Notes: generated from the sequence alone by a model not told the origin. A stretch of DNA of 64,000 nt from Patiria pectinifera (GCA_029964075.1 CM057149.1:36786900-36850899), one strand, 5' to 3'. Positions 22,904-34,144 are shown, numbered from the stretch's first letter. A program made the numbers and translations.

Positions 22904-23650
22904 TTTGGATTGTGTTGCTTTTAAAGGGTTTATTTTGGAACGGTCGGTTGATGTGAAATTTCATTTGCGGGTTTTCGTAATTTACAATGTTTAATATAAA
23001 AAAATCAACACAACCTTATAATGAAATACATTTGGATGGTAACGATTTTATTTAGTTGCGATGTAAGTAATCCTAGGAAGTATTTATCTTCGCTCCCTTA
23101 TGTGATGCATGAACTGCACGTTATAATTTTTACAATTCTACCGGAGCCCATCCTTCGTCTTTACAACAAATTAATTAATTTCCCACTTATTAATCGGACT
23201 GTCACATTAGTGGCCAACATATCAGAGTGGCGATTATTTTACCTTTTTATATTTTTTTTTATATTTTTATATAACTTAAGTGATCAAATCAAACAATGAT
23301 TGATGGTTTAGAGCTAGCTAGGTAATGCATTAAGTATCGTGGGTAATGTGTGATCATTTGTTAGTGAGGAACAACAGTGGTATTCCAAACGATAAATGTT
23401 TGTTCGCTTCAAGTAACAAACTGGCGCCGTTCACATGATCGGCAGATTTCTCGTATGATGACAGGATACCAGACGTAATACACACGGCGCGCGATAGTCG
23501 CAAGTTGCACGTGTGTGCAACGGTGGAATCAGGTACGAATTTTTCACCTTTTTCAAGATGGTTTGTTTCAAAAGTGAAGAGTCTTATTACCACCACTATA
23601 CCATTACGTGATACACTATGTTCTATCGCAAATATTGAAAAAAATTAAAA
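22904..23650. promoter_or_regulatory. GRIPAP1 5' flank and start of divergent spacer
   Basis: Upstream of the GRIPAP1 start codon and expected to hold its promoter. I see no TATA box at a fixed distance and no CpG-rich core, so no precise site is claimed. AT-rich around 22980-23290. Confidence 0.35.
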
Positions 23651-24100
23651 TTTTGGAAAGAATGTTGCAACCTGACGCGAGACGCTGCTTCAGCATTGTT
23701 CAGCATGTTCAGTGCGGCGGTTGTGTACAAAGTCAATGGAGCTATGGAGAGTCAAGAAGTATTTCCTACCAAAATTGGAAATGTTTCTCATGTCTTATCA
23801 TCATTTTTGCAAAGAATGACATTCATTAAGATGATATATGAAGAAAAAAGAAAAAGATTCCCATATCTGGCCATCACTTTTCACTCTTTCTTTGCACTGG
23901 TCTGAAAATGTTTTAAGCAGTGTTTTCAGTTTTCTTATCAAATAAATACTCCAAAATTTTCTCTGCTAAAATTGCCTCTTTAGGACATATTATCACCTTC
24001 TGATGGCTAAATATTTACTGAAGGAAAAAAAATAGCGATGGCCAGATATGGGAATCTTTCTGAAAAAAAGCAGTGTCAGGTTGCAACATTCTTTCCAAAA
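23651..24100. mobile_element. Inverted-repeat MITE, GTTGCAACCTGAC family
   Basis: Ends TTTTGGAAAGAATGTTGCAA and its complement at 24081-24100 form terminal repeats of about 28 bp. A diverged partial relative lies at 54720-54920 in the P450 intron. Confidence 0.75.
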
Positions 24101-24161
24101 TGTAATAGGCCTACCAGAATTAAAATGATCCCCCCCCCCCGAAAAAAAAAAGGTTGGCAGT

Positions 24162-24665
24162 GGCTATTGTTACGGCAGCCGTAACGTAATTTTCAACTGA
24201 TATTGCTATTGTTACGGCATTGCAAAAATACCATTGTGAATCTATCAACCATCTGGTTCCCTGACATAGGCCTAGTATTCAACAGGATATTTGGCTGTTG
24301 GAACCAGACTATCAACCAAAACATACGAAAGGTTCTGCGACTTTCACTTTATTTCCCTTTTAAAAAAAATCCTCCGAAGCCACTGATTTGAAAAGAAGAA
24401 AATAAAATCTACTTAAATAAAAAGATTTGATTAACAATATGAAAGTAAAGAAAGCTAAAAAAGACCGCACAGCGCGTATTCAATCCGGGAACCTTCGGCA
24501 TGTAGTACTATGTAGTACTTTTTAGTAGTCAAATGTTTCAACCAATTGAGCCACTGAAGTGCTCTGGTTGGTCGGGTAGTTATAAATGTTACATACTTAG
24601 ATTCGCAATGGTGTTTTTGCAATGCTGTAAGTTTGGGGTGAGTTGCAGTTGCAATTAGTGTGTAA
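24162..24665. mobile_element. GTGGCTATTGTTACGG repeat, copy 1
   Basis: Begins GTGGCTATTGTTACGGCAGC and runs parallel to copy 2 (24849-25944) without its internal insertion. The right terminal repeat is not recognisable. Confidence 0.65.
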
Positions 24666-24848
24666 CGGGGACAAAATTCAACATTTTCCAAATTTTTTTT
24701 GCCTATACTATCGTTTTCGAGAAAAATGAGCTCCAGCTCTAGATGACAACCCAATGATAAAACTCAGAGCTGGGTAACTCCAGCTAGGCCTACCAGAATA
24801 AAAATGATTCCCCCCCCCCCCCCGAAAAAAAACAAAAAAAATGATGGC

Positions 24849-25944
24849 AGTGGCTATTGTTACGGCAGCCGTAACGTAATTTTCAACTAATATTGCTATT
24901 GTTACGGCATTGCAAAAATACCATTGTGAATCTATCAACCATCTGGTTCCCTGACATAGTATTCAACAGGATATTTGGCTGTTGGAACCAGACTATCAAC
25001 CAAAACATACGAAAGGTTCTGCGACTTTCACTTTATTTCCCTTGTAAAAAAAAGATAGTGGATATTTTGCCGGAGGTAATGACGGCAAACTAACGATTAC
25101 TAAAGGTTTGCCGGCGGCAATCCATATCAACAGAGGGCGCTGTACTCTTTAAAATAGGGCAGAATTATAAGATGTATTAAATTCCCACCAAATCTTGTGT
25201 AGCACGTTTGGTGTAATGGTTAAGCAAAGGCTCTAGAAAGTGGGATGACTCGCGTTCGATTCTGACCGCAACACATTTTTAATATTTTTTTTCTCATCCC
25301 CAAATAAATAAGAATATTCTTCTTTTATTATTTTAACATGTCTCAAACATTTTTTGCAGAGTATTACATTTTCTTTTTCAGATTTGTGGCTCTGGAGGAT
25401 TTTTTTTAAAAGGGAAATAAAGTCCGAAATTATAAAATGGTCTGAATCCCATCTTGTGAATACGAGGTAAGAACGATAATTTTGGCATGGAGCCAGACTA
25501 AAACTTGTCACCGGAAAATGTTCAAGTACAAAAAAAACAGTAACTGCGCATGTTCAGTGCATATCCGGCAAACTAACGTTTACTAAAGGTTTGCCGTCTC
25601 CAGCAAAATATACACTGCCTAAAAAAAATCCTCCGAAGCCACTGATTTGAAAAGCAGAAAATAAAATCTACTTAAATAAAAAGATTTGATTAAAAATATG
25701 AAAGTAAAGAAAACTAAAAAAGACTGCACGGCGCGTATTCGATCCGGGAACCTTCGGCATGTAGTACTATAATGTAGTACTTTTTAGTAGTCAAATGTTT
25801 CAACCAAATGAGCCACTGAAGTGCTCTGGTTGATCGGGTAGTTATAAATGTTACATACTTAGATTTGCAATGGATTTTTCGCAATGCTGTAAGTGGAACG
25901 ATAGCAGTTGAAAATCGCATTACTGCCGTAACAATAGCCACTAC
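24849..25944. mobile_element. GTGGCTATTGTTACGG repeat, copy 2, with nested insertion
   Basis: Ends GTGGCTATTGTTACGGCAG and CTGCCGTAACAATAGCCAC. It is interrupted at 25054-25619 by a hAT-like MITE; the sequence resumes at 25621 exactly where copy 1 continues. Confidence 0.75.
25054..25619. mobile_element. hAT-like MITE nested in another repeat
   Basis: Sister of 21904-22471. Flanked by TAAAAAAAA at 25045-25053 and 25620-25628. It contains the second tRNA-like module. Confidence 0.8.
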
Positions 25945-26023
25945 GTAAAGTAATATCGAATTGTAGGCCCGTTCCTTTGCCCAACAAACTTTTGCATATC
26001 CATTGCGCCTTAGGCTTGCGTAC

Positions 26024-26065
26024 TCCTAGAACTATGATGCTCCGCGTGACATAGTTCTAGGAGTA
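26024..26065. repeat. Short perfect hairpin
   Basis: Arms ACTCCTAGAACTATG and CATAGTTCTAGGAGT with a loop of about 13 bases, 400 bp upstream of REXO4. It could be a transposon footprint or a structured element. Confidence 0.6.
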
Positions 26066-26069
26066 AGGC

Positions 26070-26471
26070 TTGCGTGTGCCGCATTACAACACCCAGTAGG
26101 CAGTACCTTATCCAGACAACTCGAATGTTTGCCAACTCGACTCACAAGTACTTCAAGAACTACATGTACCTGTAGAACGAACACACGGTTGCATTCTAGT
26201 CAAAGAAGTACATGCAATCACAAGTAAATAGATATTGGGGAAAATAATAGAGAATATTTTTATTGAAGCCAGTTTTTTTGTTGAAGCAACAAAGGACTAA
26301 ATATCATCAGATATAATGATCATGTTTTTTTATGCCGTTATGTGATAAACTTATGATTGATATATTGCAGTTTTTATTTTTCACTCAAAAATAGGGCCTA
26401 GTATGGGATTTATATTCATTGTTGTATTTTTTTTCAGTTTTTGTGGTTTGTCAGTGCTACCTACAGTTGTA
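26070..26471 (+). promoter_or_regulatory. REXO4 5' flank and possible 5' UTR acceptor
   Basis: A pyrimidine run ending TTTTTTTTCAG at 26437 could be a 3' splice site for a 5' UTR intron, placing the ATG 35 bp into the next exon. No clear TATA box. The transcription start cannot be fixed from sequence. Confidence 0.35.
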
Positions 26472-27452
26472 ATGATGGGCAAAAGAGCGCTCTCAGGTTC
26501 GTCCAACGTTCACGATGGTGCAGAAAAGAAGAAACCAAAATCCGATGATACCAAGCAGCGATTTGCTCCAAAAACGTCCAGCACTGATGGAAAGAAAGTT
26601 AATAAGAATTCCTCAAAGAAGTTCAGTGAAAGCCAGGACTCGGGTTCCAAAAAGACTGTCAAAAATTTCTGGTGGCATTCCAAAAAGGTGAAAACGATTA
26701 AGACTAGTGAGGGAAATGCGGGTGACAAGAAAGCAAAAGCGTCGATGGGTACAGGACCTGCTAAGTTGGAAGCAGAAGGAACCGCAGAAAAGAGCGTGAG
26801 AAGAGAGGATGCGAAAATCAGCAAGAAGAAAGCACTGCAGTTGAAAAAGAAAAGACAGAAGAAAAACCGACGGCTCCGAAAGCAGCTGAACCCCGGTGGA
26901 GAGTCAGTCGGCGACCTGCTGCGAGAGCCGAAAACTTGGGGGAAATCTAAGAGCCTAAAGCGTGCCGGGAAAAAGACTGGTGTCGGGAAAATGAAAAACA
27001 AAACAGGAGAGGGGAGTGAAAAAAAGAGCATGAAAACCAAATCAGAAATTGATCATCGGACCTCTGACCCAGCTGTCCATAGCTCGAAAGTAAAGGCTCC
27101 AAAGCAAGGACTAAACTCGGCTCTCAATCCGCAAGGATCTTCCCAAATTTTGAATCTTCAGAAAACTGGTGGACAGAAGGAACGCAAGAGGAAGAAGCCT
27201 AAAAAGTTCAAGAAGTCAAAGAGTGCCAAAGATACTGCATCTGTGACTGGTGGAGAGACTAGCAAGGCACTCAAGGCTGGAGACCGTGCTGGGCTGGCTT
27301 CTACAGCAAAAGAGGGCAGCAGACATGTCAAGAACGCTAAGAACAGTAAACCTTCCGAAGAGAGCAGTACAGACAAACTTGACAGTAGTAAGACGGAAAC
27401 TAACAAAGGAAGGATCGAGGAGGTGTCCTCAAATTGGAAAGCTTTACTGCCG
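26472..27452 (+). CDS. REXO4: REXO4 exon 1 (Lys-rich N-terminal region)
   Basis: Encodes 327 residues beginning [11 protein letters not shown], very rich in Lys, Ser and Thr. It ends SSNWKALLP, which matches the NWKAL box of vertebrate REXO4. Donor CCG|GTGAGT. Confidence 0.9.
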
Positions 27453-30400
27453 GTGAGTTCTTCGTCAAGATTTCCTGATGTTATTACAAGGTTTTTCTTT
27501 CATTGAACCAGGCAGCTGTGTGTCCGGCTCATAAGTGTGACATCATTTAAACTTAAACCACGCCCACTGCTCACGGATTAGTATTGGAACCATTGGAACC
27601 TGAAGTAGTACAAAGGTATGTTGAGCCAATGGGAGCTAGTAATCAGTGGTGCGTGCGCCTGTATGATGCAGTTACTTATGAACCGGATTAACACAGAGCT
27701 ACTTGAAATTTTTTTTTTTAAATTATACTAACATTAAGAGATCCTGAATAGTCAGTCTTTTGAACTCAAGAAGTGTCAGAAAGAGTTCAGGCAAGTTTTT
27801 AATAATGGAGAAGTTGCAGAAAGTTATAAATGTTGACAACATTTTTGACTAAGTTTGTCCAGTCGTTTTTCAATTGACAGTAATTACATGAAATTTTGAC
27901 ACTTATGCTTGAGAAACAGATTATCACAGGTAAAAGCTCCCATGATTTTAATTGACTGGTAATTTTGTGATTAATTTTGTCTCCCCTGACTTTCAGATTG
28001 TAGAAAAGTCCAAAGAATCAGATGCAATGAGACGCAAGAAATTTGGAAAGGGAAAGACAAGTGAGGAACAAAAAGCAAGGTGACTATGTTCCCAAAATAA
28101 AGAGCTGTCATGAAGCCCTTTTTGAAGTCTCCAAGTGTAATTATTTTACAGAAATGTTGGGTTGCCCAGTAGAAATAACACATAACTATCAAGGCTAGAT
28201 TGGACACAACATGTCAGTCTCTATTTGATCTTGTTGATCTGAGTAAAGTAAGTAAAGTCTGTCACAAGCCAAATTGCCCATCAGGCCGGCGTTCATCTCC
28301 GGTTTCCTTGGCACGAAACGACTCAGAATATTTCTTTTCTGCCTGGATGGGATGCCAGTCCAGCGCAGGTCACTCCCCAGCTAATGCCGGCACCTATTTA
28401 CACTCCTGGGTGAAGAGAGGCTAGTGAGGGTGAAGTGGCTTGCCCAAGGACACAAAACATATGGCAAGCAGCTGGATTTGAACCCCTGACCCACTGATCA
28501 CAAGTCACGAACACTAACACTTGTTTTCAGAAAAGATAGGAGGTTATTAGAGTCCAATTGTAAATTGCAAAAAGTATCAGGTAAAATTTACCGTAATTAT
28601 GCTAGGTGTTTAGTGATATCGTATTGATATGTTAGGAATTGACCTCCTTCAACCTTGCAAAATTTCAGCATTGAAAAATGCTATGTGGACCTTTAAACAA
28701 GCCAAGTGTACTGATTCCTTTTCTGTGAGTAGCAAGCCAGACATCTGGTTCGACGATGTTGACCCCTCGTTGATCAGAGCCAATGAAAATGCAGAACTTG
28801 ATGACGAGGTCCAATCAGAAACGGGCTACAATCCACTCATCAGAAAGGATGCGCAGGATTTGTGAGTTGTATTTCCCATCTTGGCTTTTACATTTTTTTA
28901 TTAACATTTTAAGTTTTAGTAATTTGTGCAGCAACAAATGTTAGTCACACTCATACATTCCAAAAAAGAGCATGTCGTTGTGTACGTGCAACAAGGTCGT
29001 ATCTCGCAAAACAGCGTGTGACGTCATGTACGCGAAATGCGAGTTTTCAATGCCAAAAGGTCGTATCTCGCCTAAAATAACCCAGATGTACACACAAAGT
29101 CAATGGAAGTCGTGATACGCGAGATACGACCTTGTTGCACAGAGCATTTTCACGCGAGATATGACTTTGTTGCAGAATCGAGTTACGACCGTGTTGTACT
29201 GATGCAATGATATTCAAGCTAGAATGTCCATTTTATGCTGGAAAAAAATCTATTGGATGGTTTTTCACGAATTTTGAATTTTGTTTTTTAGCCTGACTAA
29301 GTGCTTGGCAATGGACTGTGAGATGGTGGGTACCGGCCCAAAAGGCTCGCAGAGTGTTCTTGCCCGCGTGTCTGTCGTGAACCAGTTTGGCGCCTGCGTC
29401 TTCGATAAGTACGTCAAATCACGGGAACCAGTGACGGACTACCGGACGTTTGTCAGCGGTATCCGGCCACAGGACCTCAGAGAGAAAGGTATGGAGTCGT
29501 AGTGCAATGGAGTTATAGTGCAATGGAGCACATGTGAACTAAAAGGGTTAAATTGGAATGAGCACTTTGTTGACACTAAAGGGCCTACTTGTGAGTTAAA
29601 CAAAGAGCCTGCACCCGATTTCATCAAACTCTTCGTAACTTATGATGCATCACAGCGCTGCGATGCGTCGTATCTCCTACGATGCATCGCAGGTGTATTT
29701 ATTGCACAACTCGGTGACTGTTTTATGTCTTTAGTCAGCGTACAGTAAATAGTCGTCGGATCTCCGCCGAAAATTTGTTAAAACGTCAAATAAAATGGCG
29801 GCCGTGTGATGCAATTTTACGGGAAAACAAGCTCTCAGTGGACTGTATATCTACTTTGAAATTTTAACTGCAATATTCCAGGCTATGTCATAATTGTTCA
29901 ATGAATTTTCTATTTACAACTTTACACACATTGCCTCGGTATTATAGTCTCAATTATGTGATGTTTAAGGCATAAAACTGGCTAAGAAAGGGACTCTTCT
30001 TATTTTGCGATGACCACTAGATACGTCGTAACTTGGGACATGTTTTAAGCCGTTGTCAAGGAACTTACGACACGTTCAACACATCGCAAGTTTCGTGAAA
30101 TGGATTGTGCGAGTTGCGACGTGTCGCAATGTTTAGTGAAATCGGGTGCAGAATCCAAATTTCTTGGGCATCAATTCACTGAATAGAAACAAATATAATA
30201 TAGGTTTTCCCGGCTATTTTAAAACGTTTATCATTGGAATTCACCATTACTAATATTCAAATTCGTCCGTGAACATCGATTAAGTTCACTCCCAATGTTT
30301 AATTTCGTCTTTTGTCAGACAATTTCAAATTCATTTCAAGCAAATTCAAACAATGTTTACACGTTTTCGCCCCAGAGTATTCAATTTGGTCTCGTCTACG

Positions 30401-33400
30401 CCAAACCTTATTATTCAGAAATCAAATTCGTCTAACTGATATATGCAAGACAAATTTGATCTCTGAATGCTGCCATTTGGCAGCAGCTTAGATGAATTTT
30501 ATCTGTGATGATGAATATTTTAGGCCTGGTGACTAAAGAGGTTGACCAAACTTTAAAATAGAATGGTTAATGACTAAATTGGTTTTGGTAAAAGCGAGTA
30601 AAAGTGTTCGTGGGCAAAATCGAATGTTAGAGCTGGTGAATTTGTATGAAAAATCTCTGAAAATAGCCGGGAAAACCTATGAATGATGGGGTTAGACCTT
30701 TTTGATTTGGTTTATTCAATTGATTGAATAAAGTTGTCTTTTGTTGGTTTAAGTTGGCACTACACTGTACATCAGACAGGAAATGGAGATTTTTTAATAC
30801 ACAACAATGACTCCATTGATTATCATGCATATCAAGAGCAGAGAAATCAAGACGCGTTTGTATCGTGCAACCTTTATCTCATCAGTAAGCAAAGTAACAA
30901 AATGTTGATTGTTGTCTCTATTTGTATTTTGTACTCTGATATTCGGACAGGCGAAGACTTTGAGAAAGTCCAAAAGGAGTTGTCAGACTTACTCAAGGGA
31001 AGGATTGTAGTGGGGCATGCTCTTCATAATGACTTCAAGGTAAAGAAGAGTTCAACCTTAACTTCAAGCCAGATTTGTTGATTTGTTTTTACTCACATTT
31101 GTCTTTTCCACTCCTTGGCGCATTTTTCAAAGTGCTCTTGAGATATTTCGTTCTTACTTATTTGTGTTAAATAATTATGAGGTTGAATAAGGTATTTGAC
31201 TGGAACAAGATTTTAAATTCTTGACATGTGGCATATTTTTCGAAAACATGTTATCTGGGGGTTTGTTTGTACGCTTGCCAACTCCACTCTTAAAATACAA
31301 CGTGCGTCATTTTTCTATAGTTAACAATGGACTCGGTGTGAGAACATGGAGGATGTTGTGTTACAAGCAAGAGCATCCTGTGTAAACGACACTTCACTGG
31401 TTCCCCGCATGCTGTTCATTGTTTATATCATTATAGGAAACCAGGCGAAGTAGTCCTTCATTATTGCTCTCTTTTTTTTCACCATTGATGGGACTTGCGC
31501 TCAAGGGATTCATGAATACTCGCATGTAGCACAGTGGAGCAGATTGTATAATCTTTCCCTGTCTGAAACGCTGTCAAAGGGTGTGTTTGTTTAGCACACC
31601 CGGGTCGACACGGGTCGGCCCTGTGCCGTTCGATTCGCTCTGACCTCATTTTCAGGGCTCATCCGGGTCAGCCACCACAGACCCTGCTCATGCAGCAGAG
31701 TCAGTGGTTGAAATATGTCACATGCATGCATTGTTCATTCCATGAATCGGACGAATATGGCGGCCGGACGGCGAAAATCTCAAGTGGACTTAAAAATTAA
31801 TTTGAAGCCTAAAGGTTATCATTTATTGAGTTCGTTGCGACTTTTGGGGCTATGATTCCAGCCAAACTTTGTTGAGTTTTGCAACTGACTGAGAAGCAGT
31901 AAATCCCAAACTAAAACCCAAATCGAAACAGGCGTTTTTGTCTGTGGCTACGGCCATGATGGGGGGCTGTTGTGGCTAACCCGTCTGCCTTTACCCAAGG
32001 TGACCCGGATAAGCTACTCGAACGCACCCAATGTTTGCTGCAACTTCCTACATAATGAATATTCATTAGTTGCCTCTTTGGTTTTCCCTTTAGGTATTGT
32101 ACTTCAATCATCCTCGCAGCCTGATTCGAGACACGTCAGCTTACCAACCATTCAAGGATCTTTTCAAGGTTGGTGGACTTTATACAGTCAGACATGGACT
32201 AAAAAGAGATATATACTCATCCATGATTATGAGATACCATAGGGTGCCATAAATAAGATATAACAGGCATTTGTAAGAGATAACGTGAGATATTGTACAA
32301 ACATTACATGGGTGTAACTGATAAGGCCAAAAAAATATTCTGCTTACCCTACCTACCCTATTTTAACTGCCCCTACCCTAAAAAAATTTTGGAGGGGGAG
32401 AAAGAGGGGGAAAAAACCTGAAAACCATCAATTACTACCTTTCACCCTTTACTACACACAGACACCTCCATATGATCGTATACAAAAAAAATTTGCCTCC
32501 TCCCAAAAAAATTCCCTAACTACCTACCCTATTTTTAAATGCCAAGTAATTGTAATCGGAAGCAGAACTAATTTTTTTGTTTACCTCAATTTAGTATTTT
32601 GCTCGTTGTTAAATGAGGCTTAGGAGGACCATTTAAAAACATATGGGATCATTTGCTTTTCATGCATTTACTTCATTTCCGATAACAACACCAATCAAAA
32701 TCCAAAGAAGAATGTTCCAAATCTGCTAAATTTTCAGCTCAGTGGATGTTAAACCATGCATGTTTCGATCAGAACAACACTATTTGTCCATAGCACTCTT
32801 TTATTCCAAAAATCAGTCAATTGAATGATCGTTGGAAATATCCTACATTTCTTGGTTTCTTCAAACTGAAAGACAGAATAATTTCACGGGGTGTTTAGTA
32901 CCAGTATGATCTTTAATCCACATAAGATTTTTGATAATATTTTGGTAGGTTACTTTTGGGATAAGTGCAAATGATCCTATATGCCTTTATTGGCAAGTGC
33001 ACATTCTGATTATAAATATTTTTCAATATTACATGGTTGACGTTACAGCCATTGGCTTATTTTTCTTTCACCTTTTAGAGTAAAAGACCAGGCCTCAAAA
33101 AGTTGACGGAGCTCGTTTTGAAAGTCAAGGTTCAAAAAGGAGAGCACAACTCGGTGAGAACCACAAACTTGTTGGCATGAAAGTCCCCCTTCCAAATTAT
33201 GTCAATTATGTGATATTTTTTGCCTGTCTGGGTAATATTTACAGAACAAGAATATACTTGCCTAGTTGAACTGGATTTGTAAGTCTCAGTTATGGCGTTG
33301 TTTGTATGCGGTGACTCGGTCAGCCTTAGTGACTCGGGGAGTCAGTCGGGGAGTCAGTTGGGGAGTCAGTCAGTCAGGGGAGCCAGTCAGTGACTCGGGG

Positions 33401-34097
33401 AGTTTGTCAGTCAGTGACTTGGGGAGTCAGTCAGTCAGTGACTCTGGGAGTCGGGGAGTCAGACAGTCAATGACTAAGTCAGTGAGTCAGTGACTCCGGG
33501 GGTCAGTCGGGGAGTCGGGGAGTCAGTCAGTCAGTGACTCTGGGAGTCGGGGGGGGGGGGGGAGACAGTCAGTGACTAAGTCGGGGAGTCAGTGGGGGAG
33601 TCAGTCAGTCAGTGACTCGGTCAGTCAGTGACTGGGGGAGTGAGTCTCCCCGACTCACTGGGGGGAGTGAGTTGGGGGGGGGGAGGAGTCGGGGAGTCAG
33701 TCAGTCAGTGGCTCAGTCTCCCCGAGGACAGTATGCTAGCCCTTTGGGTCTGGCAAAAAGTTTACAGTTTCTTGTGAAATTGCCCAACCAGAAACTCAGT
33801 TCACAAAAAAACAATTACCTGATTAACAGTTGGTCAAAGGTCTGTTGTCTCTTGAAGTCAACCAACCTGATTTGATCTCATGTAAAATTATATACAAATT
33901 TGTGAACCATTTATTTTCCCAAACTAACCGACTCCTTCATTTGTTTCAAGGTTGAAGATGCCCAGGCTGCTATGAAACTCTATCTACTGCACAGACGACA
34001 GTGGGAGAAGTCATTGAGAGAGAAGACTCGTCAGCCGACTGCCAAGAAGTCAGTGGCCAAGAAGCTCAAGAAGCCAAAAACGGAAGCACTTGTCTAA
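26472..34097 (+). CDS. REXO4: REXO4, DEDDh-family 3'-5' exonuclease, complete spliced gene
   Basis: RNA exonuclease 4 homologue (XPMC2H family), normally nucleolar. Exons: 26472-27452, 27997-28079, 28733-28861, 29292-29488, 30951-31039, 32094-32168, 33079-33153, 33951-34097. Joined length 1776 bp, 591 residues plus TAA, all phases consistent. Residues 1-327 are Lys/Ser-rich with nuclear-localisation-like clusters. Then come the conserved IWFDDVDP box, LAMDCEMVG (D406, E408), HALHND (D491), and H541 with VEDA (D546): all five DEDDh residues are present. It is longer than the human protein (about 420) mainly through exon 1. The in-frame ATG at 26403 is judged non-coding because a splice acceptor lies between it and 26472. 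Assignment is from recalled homology. Confidence 0.93.
27997..28079 (+). CDS. REXO4: REXO4 exon 2
   Basis: Acceptor TTTCAG|ATT, donor CAAG|GTGACT. Basic linker of 27 codons plus two bases ([20 protein letters not shown] at the start). Confidence 0.85.
28245..28512 (+). mobile_element. SINE/LINE tail of the CTTGCCCAAGGACAC type
   Basis: Contains GGATGCCAGTCCAGCGCAGG, CTAATGCCGGCACCTATTTA and GGCTTGCCCAAGGACACAAA followed by GGATTTGAACCCC. This pattern is shared by many animal L2/CR1-type tails and their SINEs. In REXO4 intron 2. Confidence 0.65.
28733..28861 (+). CDS. REXO4: REXO4 exon 3 (tandem acceptor)
   Basis: Encodes [20 protein letters not shown] and onward. The acceptor is GAGTAG: cutting after TAG (28733) or after GAG (28730) both keep the frame and differ by one Ser. 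Donor TTT|GTGAGT. Confidence 0.85.
28964..29200. repeat. Inverted/direct repeats of GGTCGTATCTCGC
   Basis: The word and its variants occur twice directly and three times inverted, with GTACAACA-type outer words, as in a small inverted-repeat transposon. It lies in the intron before REXO4 exon 4. Confidence 0.6.
29292..29488 (+). CDS. REXO4: REXO4 exon 4 (Exo I motif)
   Basis: Acceptor TTTTTAG|CCTG, donor AAAG|GTATGG. Carries [14 protein letters not shown] with catalytic D406 and E408, then [14 protein letters not shown] and [11 protein letters not shown], all highly conserved. Confidence 0.95.
29609..30151. mobile_element. CTGCACCCGATTTCA MITE
   Basis: Ends CTGCACCCGATTTCA and TGAAATCGGGTGCAG. 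Inner blocks ATGCATCGCAG and TGCGACGTGTCGCA. Noncoding, about 540 bp, in REXO4 intron 4. Superfamily unassigned. Confidence 0.72.
30200..30680. mobile_element. ATAGGTTTTCCCGGC MITE
   Basis: Ends ATAGGTTTTCCCGGCTATTT and AAATAGCCGGGAAAACCTAT are perfect 20-bp inverted repeats. The interior repeats AAATTCGTC words. It sits 48 bp after the previous element. Confidence 0.78.
30951..31039 (+). CDS. REXO4: REXO4 exon 5 (Exo II motif)
   Basis: Acceptor GGACAG|GCG, donor AAG|GTAAAG. Encodes the block ending [14 protein letters not shown] with catalytic D491. Confidence 0.94.
31040..32093 (+). other. REXO4 intron 5
   Basis: No gene seen. A repeat-like segment with GGTTCCCCGC and GGAAACCAGGC words lies at 31300-31450. 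The rest is unrecognised. Confidence 0.5.
32094..32168 (+). CDS. REXO4: REXO4 exon 6
   Basis: Acceptor CCCTTTAG|GTA, donor AAG|GTTGGT (weak). Encodes [20 protein letters not shown] and KDLFK, matching the FLDHPKKKIRDTQ region of human REXO4. Confidence 0.92.
32312..32580. mobile_element. TAAGGCC-A-run MITE, diverged copy
   Basis: Begins ATAAGGCCAAAAAAATATTC and ends GGAAGCAGAACTAATTTTTT. The body is the reverse complement of 4727-4991. In REXO4 intron 6. Confidence 0.68.
33079..33153 (+). CDS. REXO4: REXO4 exon 7 (Exo III, His)
   Basis: Acceptor CTTTTAG|AGT, donor TCG|GTGAGA. Ends VQKGEHNS with catalytic H541. Confidence 0.93.
33308..33725 (+). repeat. GAGTCAGTCAGTGACTCGGG minisatellite
   Basis: Irregular array of AGTC and GGGGAGTC words, G-rich on the plus strand with a poly-G stretch at 33550-33561. 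In REXO4 intron 7. Open frames across it are repeat artefacts. Confidence 0.88.
33951..34097 (+). CDS. REXO4: REXO4 exon 8 (last coding exon)
   Basis: Acceptor TTTCAAG|GTT. Begins [11 protein letters not shown] (catalytic D546) and ends in a basic tail before TAA. Confidence 0.93.
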   Translation, partial: VEDAQAAMKLYLLHRRQWEKSLREKTRQPTAKKSVAKKLKKPKTEALV

Positions 34098-34144
34098 CAA
34101 TTCCCTGCTTCTTAACCCTAAAAGGGCCGGGTTATTTTGACCAT

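Noticed and set aside
23021-23299. 92-codon plus-strand frame with hydrophobic end
   Set aside because: AT-rich spacer, no homology recognised, no splice or promoter support.
26403-26471. Upstream in-frame ATG for REXO4
   Set aside because: The added residues are hydrophobic and cross a strong TTTTTTTTCAG acceptor; 26472 fits the family start better.
22904-26471. Shared bidirectional promoter of GRIPAP1 and REXO4
   Set aside because: The start codons are about 3.6 kb apart with several transposons between; no CpG-rich core seen.
26510-27040. 176-codon minus-strand frame over REXO4 exon 1
   Set aside because: Shadow of the Lys-rich coding strand (AAG/AAA give CTT/TTT, hence Phe/Leu-rich); no independent support.
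28629-28732. Acceptor TTTCAG at 28667 as the start of REXO4 exon 3
   Set aside because: It would put the following sequence out of phase with exon 2; the GAGTAG acceptor gives exact phase and the conserved box.
33266-33875. Ser/Gly/Val-rich open frames in REXO4 intron 7
   Set aside because: Produced by the AGTC minisatellite.
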